A stretch of DNA of 7,909 nt. Origin: an uncultured Ruminococcus sp. GTDB taxonomy: Bacteria; Bacillota; Clostridia; Oscillospirales; Acutalibacteraceae. Location of the stretch: assembly GCA_902767285.1 (NCBI GenBank), contig CACXHC010000023.1, positions 1 to 7,909 of the forward strand. The letters run 5' to 3'. Shown in pieces: positions 1 through 6,113 of the stretch; the first letter of the stretch is position 1; each line of letters starts with the position of its first letter. The notes below the pieces were generated by a model. That model did no database searches and had not been told where the DNA came from. It was given only the letters and a program-made list of their open reading frames with translations. The translations under genes and the position numbers were made by a program.

Positions 1-11
1 AACCTACTCTA

Positions 12-76
12 CCATAAAAAAAGTTTTTTGGAAAGGGTTTGGGAAACCCTTTTTTTCAAAAAAGGGTTTCCCAAGA
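12..76 (-). repeat. Composite hairpin element, left-edge copy
   Basis: Positions 39-55 and 58-74 form a perfect 17-bp inverted repeat: a TTGGGAAACCC arm, a run of six T, a two-base loop, six A, and the complementary arm. Read on the - strand the centre is T6-G-A7, followed by a tail resembling AAAAAACTTT (12-31). The same design (Tn-G-An+1 centre, then an AAAAAACTTT tail) occurs three more times near 2520-2880. A shorter overlapping palindrome (35-49, GGGTTT/AAACCC) could compete with the large stem. I infer a member of the same repeat family; no - strand gene lies just to its right, so it does not fit the 3'-end placement of the other copies. Confidence 0.6.
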
Positions 77-203
77 AAAGCCAATTTTTCACAGCACCCA
101 CGCCCCTTCCCTAAAAGCTCTTACTGAAGTTGGGTAAAATAGACAACAAACAGCGGACAATTTAGTGCAATCGGTTAATTTTGATTTTTTTTATAATTAA
201 ACG
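77..203. other. Non-coding AT-rich spacer, no gene seen
   Basis: I see no convincing gene, RNA gene or riboswitch between the left-edge palindrome and the first promoter. The stretch becomes strongly AT-rich towards its right end, with TTGATTTTTT near 181 and again near 204, and GTGCAA appearing twice. The - strand reading frame crossing it lacks a plausible protein and overlaps the promoter and start of the EF-G-like gene. Confidence 0.5.
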
Positions 204-231
204 TTGATTTTTTGTGCAAGTATGATATAAT
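204..231 (+). promoter_or_regulatory. Sigma-70-type promoter for the EF-G-like gene
   Basis: A TTGATT -35 (204-209) lies 16 bp before a perfect TATAAT -10 (226-231), with a TG one base upstream of the -10 (extended -10). Transcription would begin near 238 and give an untranslated leader of about 155 nt. It is the best promoter match upstream of the gene. Confidence 0.6.
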
Positions 232-263
232 TGATAATTGGTGGGAATTATTATTTGTAATGT

Positions 264-292
264 TTGCGTAATGGTTATTTGGTACATATAAT
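264..292 (+). promoter_or_regulatory. Possible second promoter for the EF-G-like gene
   Basis: A second perfect TATAAT (287-292) has a weak -35 candidate TTGCGT (264-269) at 17-bp spacing. In this AT-rich leader a TATAAT can arise by chance, so this is an alternative to the 204-231 promoter rather than a firm call. An imperfect AT-rich inverted repeat (GTACATA at 282-288 with TATGTAC about 305-311) overlaps it and could fold in a longer leader. Confidence 0.3.
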
Positions 293-377
293 TGTTATTT
301 TTTATGTACAAACCATCTAAATAAATCACTACAAAAATAATTAAAAGAACAAATATTAAAAATGAGTACCAAAAAAC

Positions 378-385
378 GAAAGGAG
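378..385 (+). promoter_or_regulatory. Shine-Dalgarno that decides the TTG start
   Basis: GAAAGGAG ends nine bases before a TTG at 395 that is in frame with the EF-G-like protein. The upstream in-frame ATG at 362 is preceded only by A/T-rich sequence with no purine-rich ribosome binding site. If the ATG were used, this strong site would sit inside the coding region. The downstream start also gives the N-terminus usual for the family, a few residues ahead of the first G-domain strand. Confidence 0.8.
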
Positions 386-394
386 TTACTAAAA

Positions 395-2464
395 TTGAAA
401 CAGTACGAACCAAATAAGATATTCAATATTGCTTTAGCCGGACATGGTTCTTGCGGAAAGACATCACTTGCGGAAGCTATGCTTTATCTTTCGGGTGCAA
501 CCGACCGACTCGGCAAAATTGAGGATGGAAACACAGTTCTTGATTTCGATTCCGAAGAAATAAAGAGAAAAGTTTCCGTAGTATCATCAATAGCTCCCAT
601 GGAGTGGAAAGGCAACAAAATCAACATTATAGATACTCCCGGATTGCTCGACTTCCAAGGCGGTCTTTATGAAGGTATGAGAGCCGCCGACAGTGCCGTT
701 ATAGTTGTTTCGGGCAAAAACGGCGTAAATATAGGTACAGAAAAAGCATTTAAACTTGCAAGCAAGCAGGGACTTGCGAAAATTTTCTTTGTAAACGGTC
801 TTTGTGACGAGAGTGCAAGATTTTACCGTGTTTTTGAAACACTCAAAACAACATTTAAGCAAAATGTTTGTCCGATAGTTGTTCCCTACATCGAAAACGG
901 ACAGGCTAACACATACGTTAATCTTTTTGATTACAAAGCATATAAATACGAGAACGGCACTGTAAAACAAGTTCCGCTCCCCGATATGGGCGACCGTCTT
1001 GAGGGACTCCGCACAGCTATAAAGGAAGCCGTTGCCGAAACAAGCGAAGAGCTTATGGACAAATTCTGTGAAGGCGAAGAGTTCACTCCCGAAGAAATCA
1101 TCATGGGTGTTTCTCAGGGTGTTAAAGACGGTACTATTTATCCTGTTTTCTGCGGTGATGCTCAACTCACTTACGGTATAGACCAGTTCCTCAACAGTCT
1201 TGTATGGCTTGCTCCAAACGCAGCGGCTAATGGCGGCGAGATTGGCTCCGACCCCAACGGCGAGCCTGTGGAAATCGCTGTAAACACAAATGCGGCAACA
1301 GCGGCACTTGTATTCAAAACGGTATCAGACCCATTTGTAGGCAAACTTTCTTATTTCAAAGTACTTTCGGGTAAAGTATCGGTTTCGACTCCGCTTGTAA
1401 ATATGCGTACCGGCGAGGCTGAGAGAGTCACAAAAGTTATGATTCCGAGAGGCAAAAAGCAAGAGGACGTTTCTTTTGTTGGTGCCGGTGATATAGGCTG
1501 TGTTGCAAAACTTCTCAACACAAATACAGGCGATACACTTTGCTCACCTATAAGAAAAGTTACTCTCGAAGGAATTGACTATCCTCTCCCCACTTACTCA
1601 ATGGCAATCGCTCCGAAGAAGAAGGGCGAAGAAGATAAAGTTGCTCAAGGCGTTTTGAAACTTTGCGAAGAAGATAAAACCCTCATTTACTCTCACAATC
1701 ACGAAACACATCAAATGATAATCTCCGGTTTAGGCGAACAGCATATTGACGTTGTTGTTTCGAAACTCAAGAGCAAATACGGTATAGAAGTTGTTCTCGA
1801 CACTCCGAAAGTTGCATACAGAGAAACCATCAGATCCAAAGTTCAGGTACAAGGCAGACACAAGAAGCAGTCCGGCGGTCACGGTCAGTTCGGTGATGTT
1901 TGGATAGAGTTTGAGCCGTATGACGGCGAAGATCTCCTCTTCGACCAAAGAGTTGTCGGCGGTTCTGTACCGAAAGGATTCTTCCCGGCAGTTGAAAAAG
2001 GCTTGAGAGATAGCATCTCGAAAGGCCCGCTTGCAGGGTATCCCGTTGTTGGACTCAAAGCCACTCTTTATGATGGTTCTTATCACCCTGTTGACTCATC
2101 GGAAATGGCGTTCAAAACTGCCGCAGCGATAGCATACAAAAACGGTATGCCTAAAGCATCGCCCGTTCTTCTCGAACCAATAGGCTCTCTCAAAGTGACT
2201 GTTCCCGAAGTGAACGTTGGTGCAGTTATCGGCGATATTACTAAACGCCGCGGCAGACCTTTTGGTCAGAATCCCTCGGAACCCGGTTACCAAACAATCG
2301 AAGCCGAAGTTCCCATGGCTGAAATGCACGACTTCTCAACTTTCCTCAGACAGTGTACTCAGGGCAGAGGTTCCTTTACTTTCGATTTTGTAAGATATGA
2401 ACCCGCTCCCCAAAACGTCGCTGACAAAATTATCGAAATGAGAAAAGCTGAACAAGAAGGTTAA
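395..2464 (+). CDS. EF-G-like translational GTPase (elongation factor G family)
   Basis: A 689-aa protein when started at TTG 395 (700 aa from the in-frame ATG at 362). Family knowledge: EF-G proteins are cytoplasmic GTPases that drive ribosomal translocation; the divergent EF-G-like branch in Firmicutes has no settled role. Visible order: G domain with P-loop GHGSCGKT (16-23), switch I KRKVSVV (57-63), DTPG (80-83); domain II about 302-390; domain III about 398-470 with SGLGEQHIDV; domain IV about 475-595 with KQSGGHGQF and HPVDSSEMAF; domain V about 598-675 ending GRGSFTFDF. Length and all five domains are complete. Oddities: the NKxD guanine motif reads NGLC (134-137), the catalytic His after DTPG is Leu, switch I has Ser for Thr, and the SA motif reads DA. 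It stands alone, convergent with the argS operon. It is probably an accessory paralogue and not the main fusA, so I give no symbol. Confidence 0.9.
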   Translation: MKQYEPNKIFNIALAGHGSCGKTSLAEAMLYLSGATDRLGKIEDGNTVLDFDSEEIKRKVSVVSSIAPMEWKGNKINIIDTPGLLDFQGGLYEGMRAADSAVIVVSGKNGVNIGTEKAFKLASKQGLAKIFFVNGLCDESARFYRVFETLKTTFKQNVCPIVVPYIENGQANTYVNLFDYKAYKYENGTVKQVPLPDMGDRLEGLRTAIKEAVAETSEELMDKFCEGEEFTPEEIIMGVSQGVKDGTIYPVFCGDAQLTYGIDQFLNSLVWLAPNAAANGGEIGSDPNGEPVEIAVNTNAATAALVFKTVSDPFVGKLSYFKVLSGKVSVSTPLVNMRTGEAERVTKVMIPRGKKQEDVSFVGAGDIGCVAKLLNTNTGDTLCSPIRKVTLEGIDYPLPTYSMAIAPKKKGEEDKVAQGVLKLCEEDKTLIYSHNHETHQMIISGLGEQHIDVVVSKLKSKYGIEVVLDTPKVAYRETIRSKVQVQGRHKKQSGGHGQFGDVWIEFEPYDGEDLLFDQRVVGGSVPKGFFPAVEKGLRDSISKGPLAGYPVVGLKATLYDGSYHPVDSSEMAFKTAAAIAYKNGMPKASPVLLEPIGSLKVTVPEVNVGAVIGDITKRRGRPFGQNPSEPGYQTIEAEVPMAEMHDFSTFLRQCTQGRGSFTFDFVRYEPAPQNVADKIIEMRKAEQEG

Positions 2465-2489
2465 TTTTTTTTGAAGGCTGCCCGCCTAC

Positions 2490-2580
2490 TGTTGGGGGCT
2501 ACTCGCCCCCAAACCCCTCGGTCGCTTTTTTTGAAAAAAAAGCGATGCAAAAAAACTTTAATTAGAATTTTTCCTTTTTC
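2490..2580 (+). repeat. Composite hairpin element, copy 1 (3' of EF-G-like gene)
   Basis: The unit begins with a perfect 8-bp GC hairpin (2492-2499 with 2505-2512, loop TACTC), then ACCCCTCG, then a second hairpin GTCGC-T7-G-A8-GCGAT (2521-2546), then a tail GCAAAAAAACTTTAATTAG (2547 onwards) and a pyrimidine-rich end. Copy 2 repeats this 144 bp downstream. It starts 25 nt after the stop codon. Bases 2475-2490 (GGCTGCCCGCC) look like a decayed GC hairpin of the type multiplied beside argS. It may end or protect the mRNA; its function is not known. Confidence 0.85.
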
Positions 2581-2600
2581 ATATTTTTCTTTCCCCTTGG

Positions 2601-2623
2601 GGCAGAGTTTTCGCAACTCTGCC
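2601..2623 (+). repeat. Perfect 9-bp hairpin between the two repeat copies
   Basis: GGCAGAGTT (2601-2609) and AACTCTGCC (2615-2623) pair perfectly around a five-base loop. The right arm is followed by a pyrimidine stretch (TCTTTCCCTTTG), which is not a clean U-tract. It could be a weak terminator or another module of the surrounding element. Confidence 0.6.
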
Positions 2624-2633
2624 TCTTTCCCTT

Positions 2634-2723
2634 TGTTGGGGGCTACTCGCCCCCAAACCCCTCGGTCGCTTTTTTGAAAAAAAGCGACGCAAAAAACTTT
2701 AATTAGAGTTTTTCCTTTTTTTC
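2634..2723 (+). repeat. Composite hairpin element, copy 2
   Basis: A direct repeat of 2490-2580 in the same orientation. The GC hairpin (2636-2656) is unchanged. The second hairpin reads GTCGC-T6-G-A7-GCGAC (2665-2688): both the T run and the A run are one base shorter than in copy 1, and the outer base is now paired, so pairing is kept while sequence changes. The GCAAAAAACTTTAATTAG tail follows, with one substitution further on. Confidence 0.85.
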
Positions 2724-2759
2724 TTGCCTATTATCATGGTTCATGCCAACGGCAATAGA

Positions 2760-2798
2760 AACAAAATCCGACTGCGTTGTTTGCAGTCGGATTTTGTT
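2760..2798. terminator. Bidirectional rho-independent-type terminator between convergent genes
   Basis: A perfect 16-bp stem (2760-2775 with 2783-2798) encloses a seven-base loop. The GC-rich upper stem (CCGACTGC) sits on an A-rich left foot and a T-rich right foot, so either strand yields a GC hairpin followed by a U-rich stretch. It lies between the convergent EF-G-like and argS transcripts and probably ends readthrough from both. Confidence 0.75.
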
Positions 2799-2836
2799 CA
2801 GTTTGCGAAAAATTACTTGAACACAAAAAACTTATA

Positions 2837-2880
2837 CAATTAAAGTTTTTTTTGCTTCTTTTTTTTTCAAAAAAAAGAAG
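2837..2880 (-). repeat. Composite hairpin element, A/T hairpin and tail (3' of argS)
   Basis: On the - strand this reads CTTC-T8-G-A9-GAAG followed by GCAAAAAAAACTTTAATTG. This is the same plan as the second hairpin and tail of the two + strand copies at 2490-2723, but with different outer stem bases (CTTC/GAAG instead of GTCGC/GCGAC) that still pair. With the tandem GC hairpins at 2881-3006 it forms a third copy of the element, in the sense direction of argS. Confidence 0.8.
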
Positions 2881-3006
2881 GCAGGGTTTCAGGGGCGGCA
2901 GCCCCTGAAAAAGCAGGGGTTCGGGGGCGGCAGCCCCCGAGAAAGCAGGGTTTCAGGGGCGGCAGCCCCTGAGAAAGCAGGGGTTCGGGGGCGGCAGCCC
3001 CTGAAA
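2881..3006 (-). repeat. Four 32-bp tandem GC-hairpin units abutting the argS stop
   Basis: Units start at 2881, 2913, 2945 and 2977. Each is a hairpin with arms of about 9 bp and a GGCA loop (TGCC on the - strand), joined by GCAGGG. Two versions alternate: arms CAGGGGC/GCCCCTG in units 1 and 3, and CGGGGGC/GCCCCCG in unit 2. Unit 4 is a chimera with one left arm of each type. Both arms change together between versions, so pairing is preserved. The array begins directly after the argS TAA on the - strand, leaving no spacer. There are no unique spacers, so it is not a CRISPR array. Confidence 0.9.
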
Positions 3007-4749
3007 TTACATAAATGTAGGTACGGTTATTTTGAACATTTCAAGCACTGCTTTAATGACGATTTTAACGGCAACGCACAGCGAAAGTCTTGCTTGCATT
3101 AACTTTTCGTCCTCGCCTTTTACTCTGCACGCATTATAGAATTTGTGGAACAGCGTTGCGAGTTGTGTAACGTACTTTGTTATTTTGGTGGGATCGTAGC
3201 TTTTTGCCGATGAGATTATCTCCTTTGTGTATGCTGCCAGATGGTCTATGAGTTCAATCTCTTCGGGAGCTGTGAGAAGTTGAAGTTCTTCATCTGTACA
3301 AGTACGAATCGTTATTCCCTCGTCCTCGAGTTTCTTCAAAATACTGCATATTCTTGCATGAGCGTACTGCACATAGTAAACCGGATTCTGATTGTCTTGT
3401 ACTACCGCAAGATCAAGGTCAAAATCTATTGTTGAGTTTGATTCTCGTGTGTTGAACAAAAAACGTGCCGAGTCAACAGGCACTTCGTCCAGCAAATCGC
3501 CGAGCTGAATCGCCTTTCCGGTTCTCTTGCTCATTCTGACGGGTTTGCCGTCCTTTACAAGATTGACTAATTGCATCAATATAACTGTGAGATTATCTCC
3601 GTTGTAGCCTATCGCATTCATTGAGCCTTTCATGCGTGCAACGTGTCCGTGATGATCTGCTCCCCACACGTCTATAAGCGTGGTGAATCCTCTGTCGAAT
3701 TTGTTTTTGTGATAAGCTATATCTGCCGCAAAATATGTCGGATTTCCGTTGGCTCTTATCAAAACATCGTCCTTCAGCTCCAGACGCTCTATTTCCTCAT
3801 CAGTCTTGCCCTGAGATTTTAGAAGCTCTGTTACAACTTGCTTGTTTTTATACCACACAGCACCGTCTTTTTCGTAAGTAAGGTCTTTGCTTCTTAAAAT
3901 ATCGATAATTTCGTTGATTGCTCCGCTTTTGTGAAGCTCGCTTTCCATGAACCATTTGTCGTAATCTATGCGGTATTTTTTCATGTCTGCCTGCATTTTG
4001 GCTATATTTCGAGGTAAAGCAAAATCAACAAGAGCTTTTCTGCGTTCGGATTCATCAGCATTTATTAAATCTGTGCCATGCTCCGATACAAAAAGAGCAA
4101 CCGCCTCTTTTATGTCCTCACCCTGATAGCAGTCCTCCGGAAATTCCACCGAATCTTCACCATTCACCGCCTGCATAAAACGATAGTCCAATGACATGGC
4201 AAATTTTTCGATTTGATTTCCGGCATCGTTAACATAAAATTCTCGCCAAACGTCATATCCGGCAGCATCAAGAACTGCCGACAGACAATCGCCTAATGCT
4301 CCGCCTCTTGCGTTGCCCATGTGCATAGGCCCTGTCGGATTCGCCGAAACAAACTCGACCATCACTTTCTCGCCTTTTCCGAAATCACTTCTGCCGTATT
4401 TTTCGCCCTTCGTGATTACCTCTTTCAGCACATCGGAATAGTAATTAGGTGCAAGAAAAAAATTGATGAATCCGGGGCCGGCTATCTCACAGGATTTCAT
4501 GTAGGTGTTTGATAAGTCAATGTTTTTAACTAATGCTTCAGCGATTTTTCTCGGTGCCGAACGAAATGCCTTTGCTCCTGCCATAGCGGCATTTGTAGCA
4601 AAATCACCGTTTTTCTTATCAGCCGGTATCTCAACGGTAAATTCGGGTATATCTGCATTCGCCAAATCTCCGTTTGATATTGCTTTTTGAAAAGCCTCAT
4701 TTATTGCGGTTCTTAAATCAGCTACCGCATTTATAGCTATTTCAGACAT
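3007..4749 (-). CDS. argS: Arginyl-tRNA synthetase (class I)
   Basis: A 580-aa cytoplasmic enzyme that joins arginine to tRNA-Arg using ATP. Visible order: ArgRS N-terminal additional domain about 1-100; the HIGH-type signature in NPTGPMHMGNARGG (HMGN at 143-146); the catalytic Rossmann core with WGADHHGHVARMKG near 362; a relaxed KMSK-type loop RMSKRTG (405-411); then a helical DALR-type anticodon-binding domain from VYYVQYAHARI (about 457) to the C-terminus, which ends in Met as is common in the family. Length is normal. The ATG at 4749 follows GGAGGAG by seven bases and overlaps the upstream gene by 8 nt, so translation is probably coupled. It is the last gene of the murI - DUF1934 - argS unit, and its stop codon touches a tandem hairpin array. 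Confidence 0.97.
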   Translation of the reverse strand: MSEIAINAVADLRTAINEAFQKAISNGDLANADIPEFTVEIPADKKNGDFATNAAMAGAKAFRSAPRKIAEALVKNIDLSNTYMKSCEIAGPGFINFFLAPNYYSDVLKEVITKGEKYGRSDFGKGEKVMVEFVSANPTGPMHMGNARGGALGDCLSAVLDAAGYDVWREFYVNDAGNQIEKFAMSLDYRFMQAVNGEDSVEFPEDCYQGEDIKEAVALFVSEHGTDLINADESERRKALVDFALPRNIAKMQADMKKYRIDYDKWFMESELHKSGAINEIIDILRSKDLTYEKDGAVWYKNKQVVTELLKSQGKTDEEIERLELKDDVLIRANGNPTYFAADIAYHKNKFDRGFTTLIDVWGADHHGHVARMKGSMNAIGYNGDNLTVILMQLVNLVKDGKPVRMSKRTGKAIQLGDLLDEVPVDSARFLFNTRESNSTIDFDLDLAVVQDNQNPVYYVQYAHARICSILKKLEDEGITIRTCTDEELQLLTAPEEIELIDHLAAYTKEIISSAKSYDPTKITKYVTQLATLFHKFYNACRVKGEDEKLMQARLSLCVAVKIVIKAVLEMFKITVPTFM

Positions 4750-5191
4750 CTTTTTTCTCCTCCGTCTTTTTGAGAATTATGACAATATGATTTTCCGTTT
4801 CAAATGTTCCGTCAAAATCAACAACATATTCTATTTCAAGTCTTCCGCCGTCAACAGATATTTCGTTGCATATTCCGTGCGTGAAAACATTTACCGTAAT
4901 AGGAAGAACTTCAGATATATATACGCTTGTGTGTAGTTTTTCCTTCTCAAATATCATCATGCCTTCACTGCCGGCAACGCCCTTCTGTAAAGTTATGATT
5001 CCGTTTTCGATGGTGATCTCGATATCTATCACCGAATCGCCCTCTTCATCATCGGATACAAACTCTTTATATTTGATTATCTGCTTTCCGTCAATCTCGG
5101 TATACTCCGCCTCTGTCATGACATTTTGTGTCGAAATCTCATCATCGATTTTTTGAGTTCCCGATATTGATATTACATATTTATTATCCAA
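4742..5191 (-). CDS. DUF1934 / YwiB-like beta-barrel protein
   Basis: A 149-aa protein when started at TTG 5191. It matches the pattern of DUF1934 (B. subtilis YwiB, a calycin-like beta-barrel of unknown function whose gene also neighbours argS): an opening YVISISGTQ strand, IKYKE, a run of acidic residues, ITLQKG, the characteristic G(M)MIFEK, a VNVFTHGI strand, and a closing LEIEYVVDFDG segment. There is no signal peptide or membrane segment, so it should be cytoplasmic. Start choice: GGAAAGAG (5206-5199) lies seven bases before TTG 5191. A longer reading from TTG 5227 would overlap the end of murI and has no clear ribosome binding site. It lies 16 nt after the murI stop and overlaps argS by 8 nt. 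A link to translation is only suggested by the conserved neighbourhood. Confidence 0.85.
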   Translation of the reverse strand: MDNKYVISISGTQKIDDEISTQNVMTEAEYTEIDGKQIIKYKEFVSDDEEGDSVIDIEITIENGIITLQKGVAGSEGMMIFEKEKLHTSVYISEVLPITVNVFTHGICNEISVDGGRLEIEYVVDFDGTFETENHIVIILKKTEEKKDV

Positions 5192-5198
5192 ATTATCA

Positions 5199-5206
5199 CT
5201 CTTTCC
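5199..5206 (-). promoter_or_regulatory. Ribosome binding site deciding the DUF1934 TTG start
   Basis: On the - strand GGAAAGAG begins one base after the murI stop codon and ends seven bases before TTG 5191. This supports reinitiation just downstream of murI and the shorter protein beginning M-D-N-K-Y, whose N-terminal length suits the family better. Confidence 0.65.
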
Positions 5207-5207
5207 G

Positions 5208-6020
5208 CTAAAAATTCCAAATATCAACTCTGGTAACGTTATCGCCGATATTTGAATTTAAGAAAATAGATGCAGTATTTGTAAAATCTTCCGTTCTGTC
5301 ACTCACAAAAAAACTGCACTCGCCTGCCGAATCGCTTTTGTTGAGCATATTCTCTTTTTTCAGCAATTTTGAGGCATATATGGCGGTTTCTTTACCGCTG
5401 TCGATTAGCTTCACGCTTTCACCCACAAACTCGCCAATAACTTGCTTGAGTATCGGATAATGTGTACAGCCGAGAATTACCGTATCCACATTCTGAGCTT
5501 TCATGTCCGAAAGATACCTCTCAACAGTCAGCTTGGCTATAGGGTCATCAGGAGAAATGAACCCTTCCTCAACTATCGGAACAAATAATGGACATTCTCT
5601 CTGTATTACTTGAATTTTGGGGTCTATTTTCTCTATTTCCTTTTTGTACGAGCAACTCCCTATCGTAGCTCTTGTACCTATAACGCCGATTTTTCCGTTT
5701 TTGGTAGCTTCTACCGCTGCCGCTGCTGTCGGGATTATTACATTAATGTACGGAACAGGCAGAACATCACCCAAATCAAGTACTGTCGAACTTACCGTAC
5801 CGCAAGCCGCTATCACCATCTTTACATTATGACTCAGCAAAAAGCGAGCGTCTTGTTTTGCGTATCGGCTTATAGTCGAAACACTTCGGTTACCATAAGG
5901 TACTCTGCCCGTATCTCCGAAATATACAATGTTTTCATGTGGCATAATGGATCTGAGCTGTTTTACAGCTGTAAGACCTCCCAAACCCGAATCAAAAACG
6001 CCTATTGGCTGACTTGACAT
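5208..6020 (-). CDS. murI: Glutamate racemase
   Basis: A 270-aa cytoplasmic enzyme that interconverts L- and D-glutamate and supplies D-Glu for peptidoglycan. Visible motifs: N-terminal FDSGLGG (9-15), YFGDTGRVPYG (33-43), the first catalytic Cys73 in AACGTVSS, and the second catalytic Cys185 in LGCTHYP with His187. Two Asp/Glu racemase domains follow each other, and length is typical. Oddity: most family members read ACNT at the first cysteine, while this protein has ACGT, so a conserved active-site Asn is Gly. The ATG at 6020 has GGAGG seven bases upstream. It is the first gene of the operon with the DUF1934 gene and argS, transcribed from the promoter at 6054-6082. I am confident of the family; the Asn change leaves slight doubt about activity. 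Confidence 0.95.
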   Translation of the reverse strand: MSSQPIGVFDSGLGGLTAVKQLRSIMPHENIVYFGDTGRVPYGNRSVSTISRYAKQDARFLLSHNVKMVIAACGTVSSTVLDLGDVLPVPYINVIIPTAAAAVEATKNGKIGVIGTRATIGSCSYKKEIEKIDPKIQVIQRECPLFVPIVEEGFISPDDPIAKLTVERYLSDMKAQNVDTVILGCTHYPILKQVIGEFVGESVKLIDSGKETAIYASKLLKKENMLNKSDSAGECSFFVSDRTEDFTNTASIFLNSNIGDNVTRVDIWNF

Positions 6021-6053
6021 AAAAAAACCTCCGAAATCACAACTGTAATTCTT

Positions 6054-6082
6054 ATTTTACCATAAATTACAACGAGTTGCAA
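6054..6082 (-). promoter_or_regulatory. Promoter of the murI - DUF1934 - argS operon
   Basis: On the - strand TTGCAA (6082-6077) and TAAAAT (6059-6054) are separated by exactly 17 bp, giving a start near 6047 and a leader of about 27 nt before the murI ATG. The AT-rich stretch upstream (6083-6100) could act as an UP element. Confidence 0.75.
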
Positions 6083-6084
6083 TT
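6065..6084. promoter_or_regulatory. Candidate operator: imperfect palindrome over the murI -35
   Basis: AATTACAAC and GTTGCAATT are inverted repeats with one mismatch around a two-base centre (6065-6073 and 6076-6084). The palindrome covers the -35 hexamer and much of the spacer of the murI promoter, a position where a bound dimeric protein would block RNA polymerase. No regulator is encoded nearby. In AT-rich DNA such a palindrome may be chance. Confidence 0.4.
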
Positions 6085-6113
6085 ATATTATAAAAAAAAT
6101 CCCCGCAAAAGTA

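Noticed and set aside
162..413. An 83-codon - strand reading frame over the leader of the EF-G-like gene
   Set aside because: It is a low-complexity product of AT-rich DNA that overlaps the promoter and start region of the + strand gene.
587..1165. A 192-codon - strand reading frame inside the EF-G-like gene
   Set aside because: It is antisense to a gene with clear domain motifs along its whole length; the frame is a shadow of codon usage and has no promoter or ribosome binding site.
2471..2677. A 68-codon + strand reading frame with LLGATRPQTPRSLF occurring twice
   Set aside because: It is a translation of the two copies of the intergenic hairpin element. The repeated peptide comes from the repeated DNA, and there is no ribosome binding site.
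2913..2944. GGGGTTCGGGGGC resembling a tRNA T-arm
   Set aside because: It repeats in the array with changing stem bases, and no acceptor, D or anticodon arms can be drawn around it.
2881..3006. Possible CRISPR array
   Set aside because: The 32-bp units are directly adjacent with no unique spacers, each unit is itself a full hairpin, and there are no cas genes.
5192..5227. Longer N-terminus of the DUF1934 protein from TTG 5227
   Set aside because: It would overlap the murI end and lacks a ribosome binding site, while TTG 5191 has one at ideal spacing.
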